Assembly: GCF_007828045.1 (NCBI RefSeq)
Contig: NZ_VITN01000004.1
Location: forward strand, 186,001-250,000
From: Nitrospirillum amazonense
Lineage (GTDB): Bacteria; Pseudomonadota; Alphaproteobacteria; Azospirillales; Azospirillaceae
Length of the DNA: 64,000 bases
Direction: 5' to 3'
Position 1 is the first letter of the stretch. Every line of letters begins with the position of its first letter. Below the pieces are notes generated by a model, which made no database searches, was not told the origin of the DNA, and saw only the letters and a list, made by a program, of their open reading frames with translations. This document shows positions 51,713-61,542 of this stretch, one piece after another. The position numbers and the translations under genes are program-made.

Positions 51713-53059
51713 ATGAGCCCTGTCGCCGTCCGTTTCGCTCCCAGCCCCACCGGCCGCCTGCACATCGGCAACGCCCGCGCGGCGGTGATGAACTGGCTGT
51801 TCGCCCGCCGCCAAGGCGGCAGCTTCATGCTGCGTATGGACGACACGGACCGGGAGCGATCGACGGCCGAGTACGCCGCCGGCATCGAGGAAGACCTGCG
51901 CTGGCTGGGCCTGACGTGGGACCGCTACGCCCGCCAGTCCGACCGGCTGGACCGCTATACCGCCGCCGCCGAGCGACTGAAGGCCGCCGGCCGCCTCTAC
52001 CCCTGCTATGAGACGCCGGACGAGTTGGGCCTGAAGCGCAAGGCCCAGCTGGCCCAGCACCGCCCGCCGCTGTACGACCGCGCCGCCCTGCGCCTGACCG
52101 ACGCCGACCGCGCGCGGCTGGAGGCGGAGGGGCGCCGCCCGCATTGGCGCCTGAAACTGGAGCACATCCCCGTCGTCTGGGACGATCTGGTGCGTGGACC
52201 TCAGCGATTCCAGGGCCAGGACCTCAGCGACCCGGTGCTGATCCGCGAGGATGGCCAGCCGCTGTACACCTTCGCCTCGGTGGTGGACGACATCGAGCTG
52301 GGCATCACCCATGTTATCCGGGGTGAAGACCACGTCGCGAACACCGCCGTGCAGATTCAGCTCTGTGAAGCGCTGGGGGGCCCCGTCCCCGCCTTCGGCC
52401 ATTTCCCCCTGATCACCGACGCCAGCGGGGCCGGCCTGTCCAAGCGCCTGGGCAGCCTGAGCCTGAAAAGCCTGCGCGAGGAATCGGGGCTGGAGCCCCT
52501 GTCCATCCTGTCGCTGCTGGCCAAGATCGGCACGTCGGACGCGGTGGAGGCCAAGGGAACGCTGGATGAACTGGTGGCCGATTTCGACCTGGCCAAGGTC
52601 GGCCGGGGCACGCCCAAGTTCGATGCGGAGGACCTGCACCGCCTGAACGCCCAGATCCTGCACCACCTGCCCTACGCGGCGGTGGCGGACCGCCTGCCGG
52701 CCCTGGGCATGCCGGGCGCGGATGAGGCCTTCTGGCTGGCCGTGCGCCCCAACATCACCCACGTGGCGGAGGCCAAGGGATGGTGGGACATCACCCACGC
52801 GCCGCTGGCGCCGGTGGTGACCGATGCCGTCTTCCTGACCGCCGCAGCCCAGGTGCTGCCCCCGGCACCCTGGGGCGCCGACACCTGGGGCCAGTGGGTG
52901 GACGCGGTGAAGGCCGCCACCGGCGCCAAGGGCAAGGCCCTGTTCATGCCCCTGCGCCTGGCGCTGACGGGCCTGGAGCATGGGCCGGAACTGAAGACCC
53001 TGCTGCCGCTCATCGGGCGGGAACGGGCGCTGGCCCGGCTGTCCGGCCAGATGGCTTAA
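51713..53059 (+). CDS. gltX: Glutamyl-tRNA synthetase
   Basis: A 448-residue class I synthetase. [19 protein letters not shown] carries the HIGH-like [15 protein letters not shown] follows; [15 protein letters not shown] and the KMSKS-like [10 protein letters not shown] complete the catalytic core. The C-terminal anticodon-binding domain is helical and ends [11 protein letters not shown]. Alphaproteobacteria often carry two GluRS genes; one may be a tRNA-Gln-charging type. cysS follows 72 nt downstream on the same strand, and co-transcription is likely. Confidence 0.95.
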   Translation: MSPVAVRFAPSPTGRLHIGNARAAVMNWLFARRQGGSFMLRMDDTDRERSTAEYAAGIEEDLRWLGLTWDRYARQSDRLDRYTAAAERLKAAGRLYPCYETPDELGLKRKAQLAQHRPPLYDRAALRLTDADRARLEAEGRRPHWRLKLEHIPVVWDDLVRGPQRFQGQDLSDPVLIREDGQPLYTFASVVDDIELGITHVIRGEDHVANTAVQIQLCEALGGPVPAFGHFPLITDASGAGLSKRLGSLSLKSLREESGLEPLSILSLLAKIGTSDAVEAKGTLDELVADFDLAKVGRGTPKFDAEDLHRLNAQILHHLPYAAVADRLPALGMPGADEAFWLAVRPNITHVAEAKGWWDITHAPLAPVVTDAVFLTAAAQVLPPAPWGADTWGQWVDAVKAATGAKGKALFMPLRLALTGLEHGPELKTLLPLIGRERALARLSGQMA

Positions 53060-53131
53060 GTCATCACCGCTTAAATCGTTCGTGTTATCAAACCAGTATC
53101 GTCGTTATCTTCCAACCCAGGTTAACCCCAC

Positions 53132-54505
53132 ATGGCGCTCCAGCTCTACAATACGCTCACCCGCGCGAAAGAAGTCTTCGTGCCCGTCGACGCCAGCCAT
53201 GTGCGGATCTATTGCTGCGGTCCCACCGTCTACAGCTACGCCCATATCGGCAACGGCCGCACCTTTACCGCCCTCGACCTGCTGGCGCGGGTGATGAAGC
53301 ACCTGTACCCGGTCGTGACCTACGCCCGGAACATCACCGACGTTGACGACAAGATCATGGACCGGGCCAAGGCCCTGGGGCAGTCCATCGAGACGGTGAC
53401 GGAGACGACGACGGCGCAGTTCCATGCCGACATGGACGCCCTGAACCTGCTGCGCCCGGACGTGGAGCCGCGCGCCACCGGGCACATTGACGCCATGATC
53501 GGCATGATCGGGCGGCTGATCGCGGGCGGCCACGCCTATGCCGCCGAGGGCCACGTGCTGTTCAACGTGCCGTCCATGCCCGATTACGGCCGCCTGTCGC
53601 GCCGCAGCCAGGATGAGATGATCGCCGGCGCGCGGGTGGAGGTGGCGCCCTACAAGAAAAGCCCGGCCGACTTCATCCTGTGGAAGCCGTCGGCGGCGGA
53701 CCAGCCGGGCTGGGACAGCCCCTGGGGCCGCGGCCGCCCCGGCTGGCATATCGAGTGCAGCGCCATGACCGCCGCCCACCTGGGCCCGGTGTTCGACGTG
53801 CACGGCGGCGGGCTGGACCTGATCTTCCCCCACCATGAGAACGAGATCGCGCAGAGCCGCTGCGCCCACGGCACCCCGGTCATGGCCAACTACTGGGTCC
53901 ACGCCGGCTTCCTCACCATGTCCGGCGACAAGATGTCGAAGTCGCTGGGCAACATCTTCACGGTGGCGGAACTGCTGGACGAGGTGCCGGGCGAGGCCCT
54001 GCGCCTGGCGCTGCTGCAGGCCCACTACCGCCAGCCGCTGGACTTCTCCAAGGAAGGCCTGCGTCAGGCCAAGGCCACGCTGGACCGCTGGTACGGCGTG
54101 CTGCGCGCCGCCGGTACTGTGCCGGCAGGTGAGGTCCCGGCCGACGTGCTGGCGGCGCTGGAGGATGACCTGAACACGCCGCTGGCCTTCAGTCTGCTGC
54201 ACGAGCTGGCCAACCGCTTCCATAAGGAGGCGGACGGCGCCGCCCGCCAGGCCGTGGCCGCCAGCTTCAAGGCCGCCGCCAATCTGATGGGTCTGCTGTC
54301 CCAGGACCCCGAGGCCTGGTTCCGTTGGACGCCGAAGGGCGCGGAAGGCCTGGACGAGGCCGCCATCCAGGCCGCCATCCAGGCGCGCAAGGACGCCCGC
54401 GCCGCCAAGAACTTCGCCGAGGCCGACCGCATCCGCAAGGCGCTGCTGGACCAAGGCGTGGTGCTGGAGGACGGGCCGCAAGGCACGACGTGGAAGCGGG
54501 CGTAG
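53132..54505 (+). CDS. cysS: Cysteinyl-tRNA synthetase
   Basis: A 457-residue class I synthetase. CCGPTVYSYAHIGNGRTF contains the HIGH-like HIGN and the first zinc-binding cysteine; later zinc ligands are in HIECSAMT and HHENEIAQ. GDKMSKSLGN is the KMSKS loop. The C-terminal region is the helical anticodon domain (FAEADRIRKALLDQGVVLEDGPQGTTWKR). It is directly downstream of gltX and convergent with the TPR gene, a few bases apart. Confidence 0.97.
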   Translation: MALQLYNTLTRAKEVFVPVDASHVRIYCCGPTVYSYAHIGNGRTFTALDLLARVMKHLYPVVTYARNITDVDDKIMDRAKALGQSIETVTETTTAQFHADMDALNLLRPDVEPRATGHIDAMIGMIGRLIAGGHAYAAEGHVLFNVPSMPDYGRLSRRSQDEMIAGARVEVAPYKKSPADFILWKPSAADQPGWDSPWGRGRPGWHIECSAMTAAHLGPVFDVHGGGLDLIFPHHENEIAQSRCAHGTPVMANYWVHAGFLTMSGDKMSKSLGNIFTVAELLDEVPGEALRLALLQAHYRQPLDFSKEGLRQAKATLDRWYGVLRAAGTVPAGEVPADVLAALEDDLNTPLAFSLLHELANRFHKEADGAARQAVAASFKAAANLMGLLSQDPEAWFRWTPKGAEGLDEAAIQAAIQARKDARAAKNFAEADRIRKALLDQGVVLEDGPQGTTWKRA

Positions 54506-54518
54506 GGCTGGTTTTGAA

Positions 54519-55592
54519 TTAGCCCACCGGCGCCCTGGCCCTCAGCTCCCAGGCGCCGGCTTCCTCCGTCCGGCCCAGCTTGCGCAGGCAGGCGGCGCCG
54601 GCGGTGAGGGTGGCGGCCAGGCCGGCGGGGTCGCCGTGTTCGGCGGTCTCGGCGGCGTGGCGGTACCAGTCCATGGCCTCGTCGAAGCGGCCCATGCTAG
54701 CCAGCGTGTCGCCCACCGCCTGCAAGGCGTGGCACAGGCCTTCCAGGTTCACGCGGCCGGCGGCGTCGCCGTCCTCCACCGCCGTGACGGCGGCCAATGC
54801 CCAGGGCAGGGCGTCGGCAGGGCGTTTCAGGTCCGTCAGGCAGTGGCTGACGCGCAGGCGGGCGCGGCCGACATCGTCGTGGTTGATGGGGGTATCGGGC
54901 GCGCCCCGCTCCAGTGCCTGGACGCTGCGTTGGAACCAGACCAGCGCATCCTCGACCAAGCCCAGGGCGTAGAGGCAGTCCGCCATCAGGTGCAGGCTGG
55001 CGCCCAGGCTGGCGTGGTCCACGCGCGCGGTGCCGTCGCCTTGCTCCTTGGCGGCCACGGCCTGCTGCAGCCAGGGCAGGGCCTGGTCGGGCTGACCCTG
55101 GCGCGCCAGGCAGGCGGCGGCCTGGTGCAGGCTGTGGCCCACGGCCTCGCGGTCCACCCGGCCCTGGGCATCGCCCCGGCCGGCGGCCTCCGCCGCCTGC
55201 TGGAACCAGGCCAGCGCCTCCGTATCCCGGCCCAGACGGGCCAGGCAGGTACCCACCAGGTGCAGGCAGGCGGCCAGGTTGTCGCCGTGCACCAGCCCAT
55301 GGGCGTCGCCCTGTTCCGCCGCCGCCACGGCGTCCTGGAACTCCGCCAGCGCCTCGTCGATGCGGCCCAGATCGTAGAGGCAATAGCCCACGTCATAGAG
55401 GATGCGGCCCAGGCGGTCCGCGTCCACGACCCCTTGGCCGCCGCCTTGCCGGGCCAACAGGGCCGCATGCTGGAAGACGGGCAGCGCGTCCTCGGGACGG
55501 CCCTGGTCGATCAGGCCGCGCCCCTGCCGATGGAACCCGTCGGGATTCATGAAGGCGGGATCGGCGAAGGGAATTGCGGTGTGCGCCGGCAT
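54519..55592 (-). CDS. TPR-like repeat protein with exact 45-residue period
   Basis: About 357 residues made of seven or more helical repeats, each exactly 45 residues long: a helix-turn-helix core HxxGxCLxxLGRxDEALxWFQQA followed by a loop xxAxxxGDxxGxV and a short third helix. This is longer than canonical TPR (34) and the 42-residue kinesin-light-chain type. No signal peptide or catalytic domain is present, so it is probably a cytosolic scaffold. ATG 55592 is preferred over the TTG at 55655. The gene is convergent with cysS. Confidence 0.8.
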   Translation of the reverse strand: MPAHTAIPFADPAFMNPDGFHRQGRGLIDQGRPEDALPVFQHAALLARQGGGQGVVDADRLGRILYDVGYCLYDLGRIDEALAEFQDAVAAAEQGDAHGLVHGDNLAACLHLVGTCLARLGRDTEALAWFQQAAEAAGRGDAQGRVDREAVGHSLHQAAACLARQGQPDQALPWLQQAVAAKEQGDGTARVDHASLGASLHLMADCLYALGLVEDALVWFQRSVQALERGAPDTPINHDDVGRARLRVSHCLTDLKRPADALPWALAAVTAVEDGDAAGRVNLEGLCHALQAVGDTLASMGRFDEAMDWYRHAAETAEHGDPAGLAATLTAGAACLRKLGRTEEAGAWELRARAPVG

Positions 55593-55719
55593 GCGAGGGG
55601 TGGCTTCCTGCGAAGGGGGCCGGCCAAAGGTGGGGACTGCCTGCAGGGCTGTCAACGCGCGGCCGGGGCGGGGGGCCTTCTGGGCAGGGGCGCCGGATCG
55701 AGGCTATGGAGGAAGGAAT

Positions 55720-55896
55720 ATGGCGCGCGTCATACCCCACCCCACCAAAGACCAAGAGGCCCCTACAGCCCCTGCGCAGTCCTTTCCCTTTCGATCAGGC
55801 TCGGGCGCTACCCGGGCCTGCTTTCTCTTCCGGCTGACACCGGCGCGGGCGGGGGCGCCACTCCATCCCGTTACGACAAGCAGCCATCCAGCATAG
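55720..55896 (+). CDS. Possible small protein (58 residues)
   Basis: An open frame of 58 residues with an unusually strong ribosome site (GGAGGAAGGA) just before ATG 55720. The product (MARVIPHPTKDQEAPTAP at the start) is Pro/Ala-rich and low in complexity, with no recognised motif. The ribosome site may equally belong to an overlapping frame starting at 55706. Without conservation data it may be chance. Confidence 0.25.
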   Translation: MARVIPHPTKDQEAPTAPAQSFPFRSGSGATRACFLFRLTPARAGAPLHPVTTSSHPA

Positions 55897-56401
55897 GACA
55901 TGGGCCGGCATCAGCCGTCGCCAGTCGTGCCGACATTCGGCCAGGAGAAGTGTCCAGGTGAAAGTCGATTGTCCGGCCCAACGGAGCCGTTGGCGCGCCG
56001 TTTATTCTGAATGAAAGGAGTCGTTATCAAAAATGGTGGATTCGACGCTGTTGTTCCCTGTGAATTGAAGGAACGTGAATCGGAAATTAGAATTATAAAG
56101 CATATTCCTGGAAGGAAAATTTCCTATAGCTGGATCGGTGTGGCTGAATCCTACATTTCATCTGGCCATCGGGGGCGTTTCGCGCTCTGATTTTGCGTAG
56201 TTGCCCGAACTGATGTACAAATCAGCAAAATATGAGCAGCTCCCCGTTATATGCGCCGTATGATGCTTGGCTCGACTTGGCGTTGGGACCTAATGCTTCA
56301 GTGTATTGAATAATTAAAAAATTAAAGCTTGGCAGGAAAGGTTTCTGTGGCCGCTATATGCTGAAACCTAATGAACATGTCAAGTATTTAGGAGATCGAT
56401 C
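55897..56401. other. AT-rich intergenic stretch
   Basis: From about 55980 to 56400 base composition drops well below that of the flanks. Apart from the possible small gene at 56011-56190, nothing is recognised. AATAATTAAAAAATTAAAG near 56310 could be an UP-element-like promoter segment for the secreted protein gene at 56402. Confidence 0.45.
56011..56190 (+). CDS. Possible small protein (59 residues) in AT-rich stretch
   Basis: ATG 56011 opens a 59-residue frame (start MKGVVIKNGGFDAVVPCELK; later GRKISYSWIGVAES) with balanced, protein-like composition. No ribosome site is visible, and an in-frame TGA directly precedes the ATG. It may be a remnant of acquired DNA. Confidence 0.3.
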   Translation: MKGVVIKNGGFDAVVPCELKERESEIRIIKHIPGRKISYSWIGVAESYISSGHRGRFAL

Positions 56402-56791
56402 ATGCGTAAATTCTCTTTCTTCTGCGCCCTCGCTTTCCCCCTGCTGTCCGCCTCGTATGCCAGTGCGCAGCAATGCGACAATCAACAGGAGGCGTCGCCG
56501 CAGTCGCGCGTGAAGTCCGGCCTGAGCTTGCAGAACACCACCAACAGCCAGATCAATGTGCTGTGGGCGGGATTTGACGGGGTCCTGACGCACTACACGA
56601 CGCTACAGCCGAAGCAGTCGGTGGATTTCATCTCGTATGTCGGCCACATCTGGTATCTGGAGGCGTTCACGCCCAATGGCGCCGTTTGCCTGGGCCCTAT
56701 CCGCCCGGTGCAGGCCTCGGCCTGCAAAATGAAGATCTCTCTGCAGAGCGGCGATTTCGCTTACGAGCAGCAGGGCTGCCAAGTCGAATAA
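56402..56791 (+). CDS. Secreted protein with VHL beta-domain-like fold
   Basis: A 129-residue exported protein. The signal peptide is FSFFCALAFPLLSASYASA, then QQC. The core INVLWAGFDGVLTHYTTLQPKQSVDFISYVGHIWYLEAFTPNGAVCLG follows the von Hippel-Lindau beta-domain pattern (xVxWxDxxGxxxxYxxLxPGxSxxxxTYxxHxWxxxxxxGxCLG). Four cysteines suggest disulfides. VHL-like beta domains occur in some bacterial secreted proteins of unknown role, where they may bind protein ligands. AGGAG lies 8 nt upstream. It is next to an AT-rich stretch and may be acquired. Confidence 0.7.
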   Translation: MRKFSFFCALAFPLLSASYASAQQCDNQQEASPQSRVKSGLSLQNTTNSQINVLWAGFDGVLTHYTTLQPKQSVDFISYVGHIWYLEAFTPNGAVCLGPIRPVQASACKMKISLQSGDFAYEQQGCQVE

Positions 56792-56967
56792 GCGCCGGCG
56801 GGCGGCATCGGGCCTGCGGGGCCATGCCGCCCCTCCCCGGAACGGGCAAATAAAGGCGCGCGCCGCGTCCGGCAGGGCCGCCATGTCCGCCCTTGAGGGC
56901 TTCCAAGGTTGCTTCGTTGCGTGCGATGGGCCATTGTCGCAACTCCATTACGTTATCTGGCCTGGTT

Positions 56968-58590
<1,623 letters not shown>

Positions 58591-58621
58591 GGGACGAAAG
58601 CCAGTTCAGGACCCCCTTGCC

Positions 58622-59428
58622 ATGAGTGGAACCGACCGCCGTATGCTCGCCAAATCCCAGGCTGAAGGGACGGAGGAGGGCGCGGGCCCGGCCGTCATCC
58701 TGGTGGAGCCCCAGTTGGGGGAGAACATCGGCACCGTGGCGCGGGCCATGCTGAACCACGGCCTGACCGACCTGCGCCTGGTGAACCCGCGCGACGGCTG
58801 GCCCAACGAGAAGGCGGTGTCGGCGTCGGCCGGCGCCACCCTGGTGCTGGACCAGGCCCGCGTGTACGAGAGCACCAAGGACGCCATCGCCGACCTGCAG
58901 AAGGTCTACGCCACCACGGCGCGCCCCCGTTACATGGTCAAGACCGTGCTGACGGCGCGCGAGGCGGCGACGGAGATGCGGGCGCATGCCCAGGTGGGCC
59001 GCGGCGTCGGCATCCTATTCGGGCCGGAGCGCACGGGCCTGGTCAATGACGACATCGCGCTGGCCGACACCATCATCACCATCCCGCTGAACCCAGGCTT
59101 TTCCTCCCTGAACCTGGCGCAGTGCGTGCTGTTGGTGGCGCACGAATGGTTCCAGGCGGGCTATGAAGGGCCGGAGCGCCAGCTCTACACCGGCAACTCC
59201 CGCCCCGCGACCAAGGAGGAACTGGTCAACCTGTTCGAGCACCTGGAGCTGGAGCTGGACGCCACCGGCTTCTACACCAGCGAGGAGAAGCGCCCCAGCA
59301 TGGTGCGCAACATCCGCAACATGCTGCAGCGGGCGCACATGACGGAGCAGGAGGTGCGCACCCTGCACGGCGTCATCGCCGCCCTGACCGGCCGGCGCAA
59401 GGACGGCGGCCCGGTGAAGGGGCACTGA
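58622..59428 (+). CDS. trmJ: SPOUT RNA methyltransferase (TrmJ-like tRNA 2'-O-methyltransferase)
   Basis: A 268-residue methyltransferase of the SpoU/TrmH class. Motif 1 is VILVEPQLGENIGTVARAMLNHGLTDLRLVNPRDGWP, motif 2 is GILFGPERTGLVNDDIALADTIITIPLNPGFSSLNLAQ (deep trefoil-knot SAM site), and the C-terminal extension with MVRNIRNMLQRAHMTEQEVRTLHG is typical of TrmJ, which methylates position 32 of tRNA. ATG 58622 begins just downstream of cimA; the two are probably one transcript. Confidence 0.9.
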   Translation: MSGTDRRMLAKSQAEGTEEGAGPAVILVEPQLGENIGTVARAMLNHGLTDLRLVNPRDGWPNEKAVSASAGATLVLDQARVYESTKDAIADLQKVYATTARPRYMVKTVLTAREAATEMRAHAQVGRGVGILFGPERTGLVNDDIALADTIITIPLNPGFSSLNLAQCVLLVAHEWFQAGYEGPERQLYTGNSRPATKEELVNLFEHLELELDATGFYTSEEKRPSMVRNIRNMLQRAHMTEQEVRTLHGVIAALTGRRKDGGPVKGH

Positions 59429-59443
59429 TCGCCAAAGGCCGCC

Positions 59444-60313
59444 TCACGTCACCACCGGCACGTGGAAGTCGATGATGGCGCCGGGGCGGGTGGGCGCGAA
59501 TTCGCTGTCGTAAAGCTCGAAGTCCGGGCTGTCCGCCACCTTGAGGCCTGACGCCGGGATCAACTCGCCCCAGATGCGGGCCATGGCCGTCTTGACCTGG
59601 GGGTGCAGGGGGCCGCCGTTCAGCGTGATGCGGAACACAGCGTAGGTCGCGGCCGGGATGCGCAGGGTGGTGAACCCCGTCGGCGGCGTGGCGTCGGGGG
59701 CGACGCGGACGCCGGCCATGTAATCGAAGCTACCTTCCGCCCGGTCCGCCGCCCACACCACGCCGTAGGTGGCCCAGCTGGGTTCCTGTCCCGCGAAGGG
59801 CAGGGCGCCGATCAGCGCCGGCCACAGTTGCGGAATGGTGGCCTTGGTGGCGCCGTCGAAGCGTCGTGACGGGCCGGCGACGGTGAAGGCGTCCAGGGGG
59901 ACCAAGTCAGGCAGATGGATGACATCGACGTCGATGCTGTCGGGCAGGCTCATGGGATATTGTCCTTCAAAGGGGGTGGCGGCGTAGCCCTTCCGGAACC
60001 GGCCGGGGGCCACTCCGAAAAGACGCCCGAAGGCGCGGGTGAACGCTTCCTGGGAATCGAAACCGCAATCGAACGCCAAGTCGATCAGGCGCACTGCGGG
60101 ATCGCTGGCTAGGCGCTGCGCCGCCTTGACCAGCCGCCGCCCCCGGACATGGGCCATGACGCCACGGCCCATGCGGGCGGTGAACAGGCGGGAGAAATGA
60201 TAGGGCGACAGCGCCATGCGTGCGGCGATGTCGTCCAGTGTCAGCGGCTGGTCCAAATTGTCCTCGATCCAGGACAAGAGGTCGGCGAGGCGGTCGGGGC
60301 GTGGCTGGTTCAT
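59444..60313 (-). CDS. AraC-family regulator with GyrI-like effector-binding domain
   Basis: A 289-residue regulator. The N-terminal AraC double helix-turn-helix is complete: LSWIEDNLDQPLTLDDIAARMALSPYHFSRLFTARMG, then IDLAFDCGFDSQEAFTRAFGRLFGVAPGRFR. The C-terminal half is a GyrI-like/Bacterial transcription activator effector-binding domain (TVAGPSRRFDGATKATIPQLWPALIG, ending DSPDFELYDSEF). Such Rob/SoxS-type proteins sense small lipophilic compounds. It is divergent from the downstream alpha/beta hydrolase gene, a plausible target. Confidence 0.92.
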   Translation of the reverse strand: MNQPRPDRLADLLSWIEDNLDQPLTLDDIAARMALSPYHFSRLFTARMGRGVMAHVRGRRLVKAAQRLASDPAVRLIDLAFDCGFDSQEAFTRAFGRLFGVAPGRFRKGYAATPFEGQYPMSLPDSIDVDVIHLPDLVPLDAFTVAGPSRRFDGATKATIPQLWPALIGALPFAGQEPSWATYGVVWAADRAEGSFDYMAGVRVAPDATPPTGFTTLRIPAATYAVFRITLNGGPLHPQVKTAMARIWGELIPASGLKVADSPDFELYDSEFAPTRPGAIIDFHVPVVT

Positions 60314-60433
60314 GCCGCCACTATGACCAATGCCGACATCCCCGTCCTGACCGCTCTTGCTGTTTTAGGGGAGAGGGAGGCACCCTGTTGCCCTGCCGGC
60401 CCCAGCGGGTCGGCCAACGATGCGGGGAACCCA

Positions 60434-61396
60434 ATGCGGTCAGGGATGATGATACGGGCGGCGCTGCTGGCGGCCGCCTTGGCGGTGACGCCCATTATGG
60501 CGCTGCGGAATGGGCATGCGGCTGAAGGCATGACGCCCGCCGCCGCCGGACGGGCGGCGAAGACCGAGGCCCAGACCATCCAGCTGTTCGGCGCCTCGAT
60601 CAAATATTACGAGGTGGGGCGGGGCCCCACCCTGGTGCTGGTCCACGGCCTGGGCAGCAGCGCGCAGGGCGACTGGGGCAAGGTCATGGCCGATCTCGCC
60701 AAGACCCACCACGTGCTGGCGCTGGATCAGCTGGGCTTCGGCGCCTCGGACAAGCCCATGATCGACTACGCCATCCAGACCTGGGTGGATTTCCTGGGGG
60801 AATTCCTACGCCAGAAGAAGGTGACGGACTTCACCCTGATGGGCGAATCCCTGGGCGGCTGGATTTCGGCGCAGTACACCATCCAGGCCCTGGACGGCGT
60901 CGCCGCCGATCCCGCCTTCGCCCTGCCCAAGCCGTCGCGGCTGGTGCTGTGCGACGCCGCCGGCCGGCATGACACCATGGCCAAGACCTTTGGCCCCAAA
61001 CCTACTGGTACCGACGCCCCGCCGCCCGCCGCCTCGCTGGCCGGGCAGAAGGCGCTGCTGGGCGCCATCTTCCATGATCCGCGCTGGTCCAACGGGCCGG
61101 CCGCCCTGAAGCGCGGCTTCGCCTGGAGCCTGTCCAAGGGCGACGCCTGGACCATCCATTCCGTCTACAGCAACCCGGCGCTGCTCAACGAGGCGGTGGA
61201 CGGCAAGCTGAAGGACATCACCATCCCCACCCTGGTGGTCTGGGGGGCGGAGGACAAGCTGCTGCCCCCGGCGGATGGCCAGTTCTACGCCGACGGCATC
61301 CCTGGTGCTAAGCTGGTGACCATCCCCGACAGCGGCCACGCCCCCATGATCGAGACGCCCAAGGCCTTCCTGGCGGCGATCGCGCTGTTCCTGTAA
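60434..61396 (+). CDS. Secreted alpha/beta hydrolase
   Basis: A 320-residue alpha/beta hydrolase with a signal peptide (MMIRAALLAAALAVTPIMA). LVLVHGLGSSAQGDWGKV is the oxyanion motif, LMGESLGGWISAQ the serine nucleophile elbow, WGAEDKLLPPADG the acid, and IPDSGHAPMIETP the histidine. The substrate is unknown. ATG 60434 has GGGGAA 5 nt upstream; ATG 60446 is an alternative. This is the last gene of normal GC content before the AT-rich island, and the composition changes within about 20 nt of its stop. Confidence 0.87.
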   Translation: MRSGMMIRAALLAAALAVTPIMALRNGHAAEGMTPAAAGRAAKTEAQTIQLFGASIKYYEVGRGPTLVLVHGLGSSAQGDWGKVMADLAKTHHVLALDQLGFGASDKPMIDYAIQTWVDFLGEFLRQKKVTDFTLMGESLGGWISAQYTIQALDGVAADPAFALPKPSRLVLCDAAGRHDTMAKTFGPKPTGTDAPPPAASLAGQKALLGAIFHDPRWSNGPAALKRGFAWSLSKGDAWTIHSVYSNPALLNEAVDGKLKDITIPTLVVWGAEDKLLPPADGQFYADGIPGAKLVTIPDSGHAPMIETPKAFLAAIALFL

Positions 61397-61505
61397 GGGA
61401 ATTTATAAGGAGCTTATCTGATTACATTTGTGTTTGCGCGTATGTTTTTTCATGTTGAGATTACGCATGACTTTTTCCATTTTTAATGGTAATAAGTCCG
61501 GAAAA

Positions 61506-61534
61506 TTGAAAATTTCATACTGCCTTAATATAGG
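61506..61534 (+). promoter_or_regulatory. Candidate promoter of the kinase operon
   Basis: TTGAAA, a 17-nt spacer and TATAGG form a sigma70-like promoter. The predicted transcription start, about 7 nt after the -10, falls at or next to ATG 61543, and no Shine-Dalgarno precedes that ATG, so a leaderless mRNA is possible. Confidence 0.35.
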
Positions 61535-61542
61535 GTGCTTAA

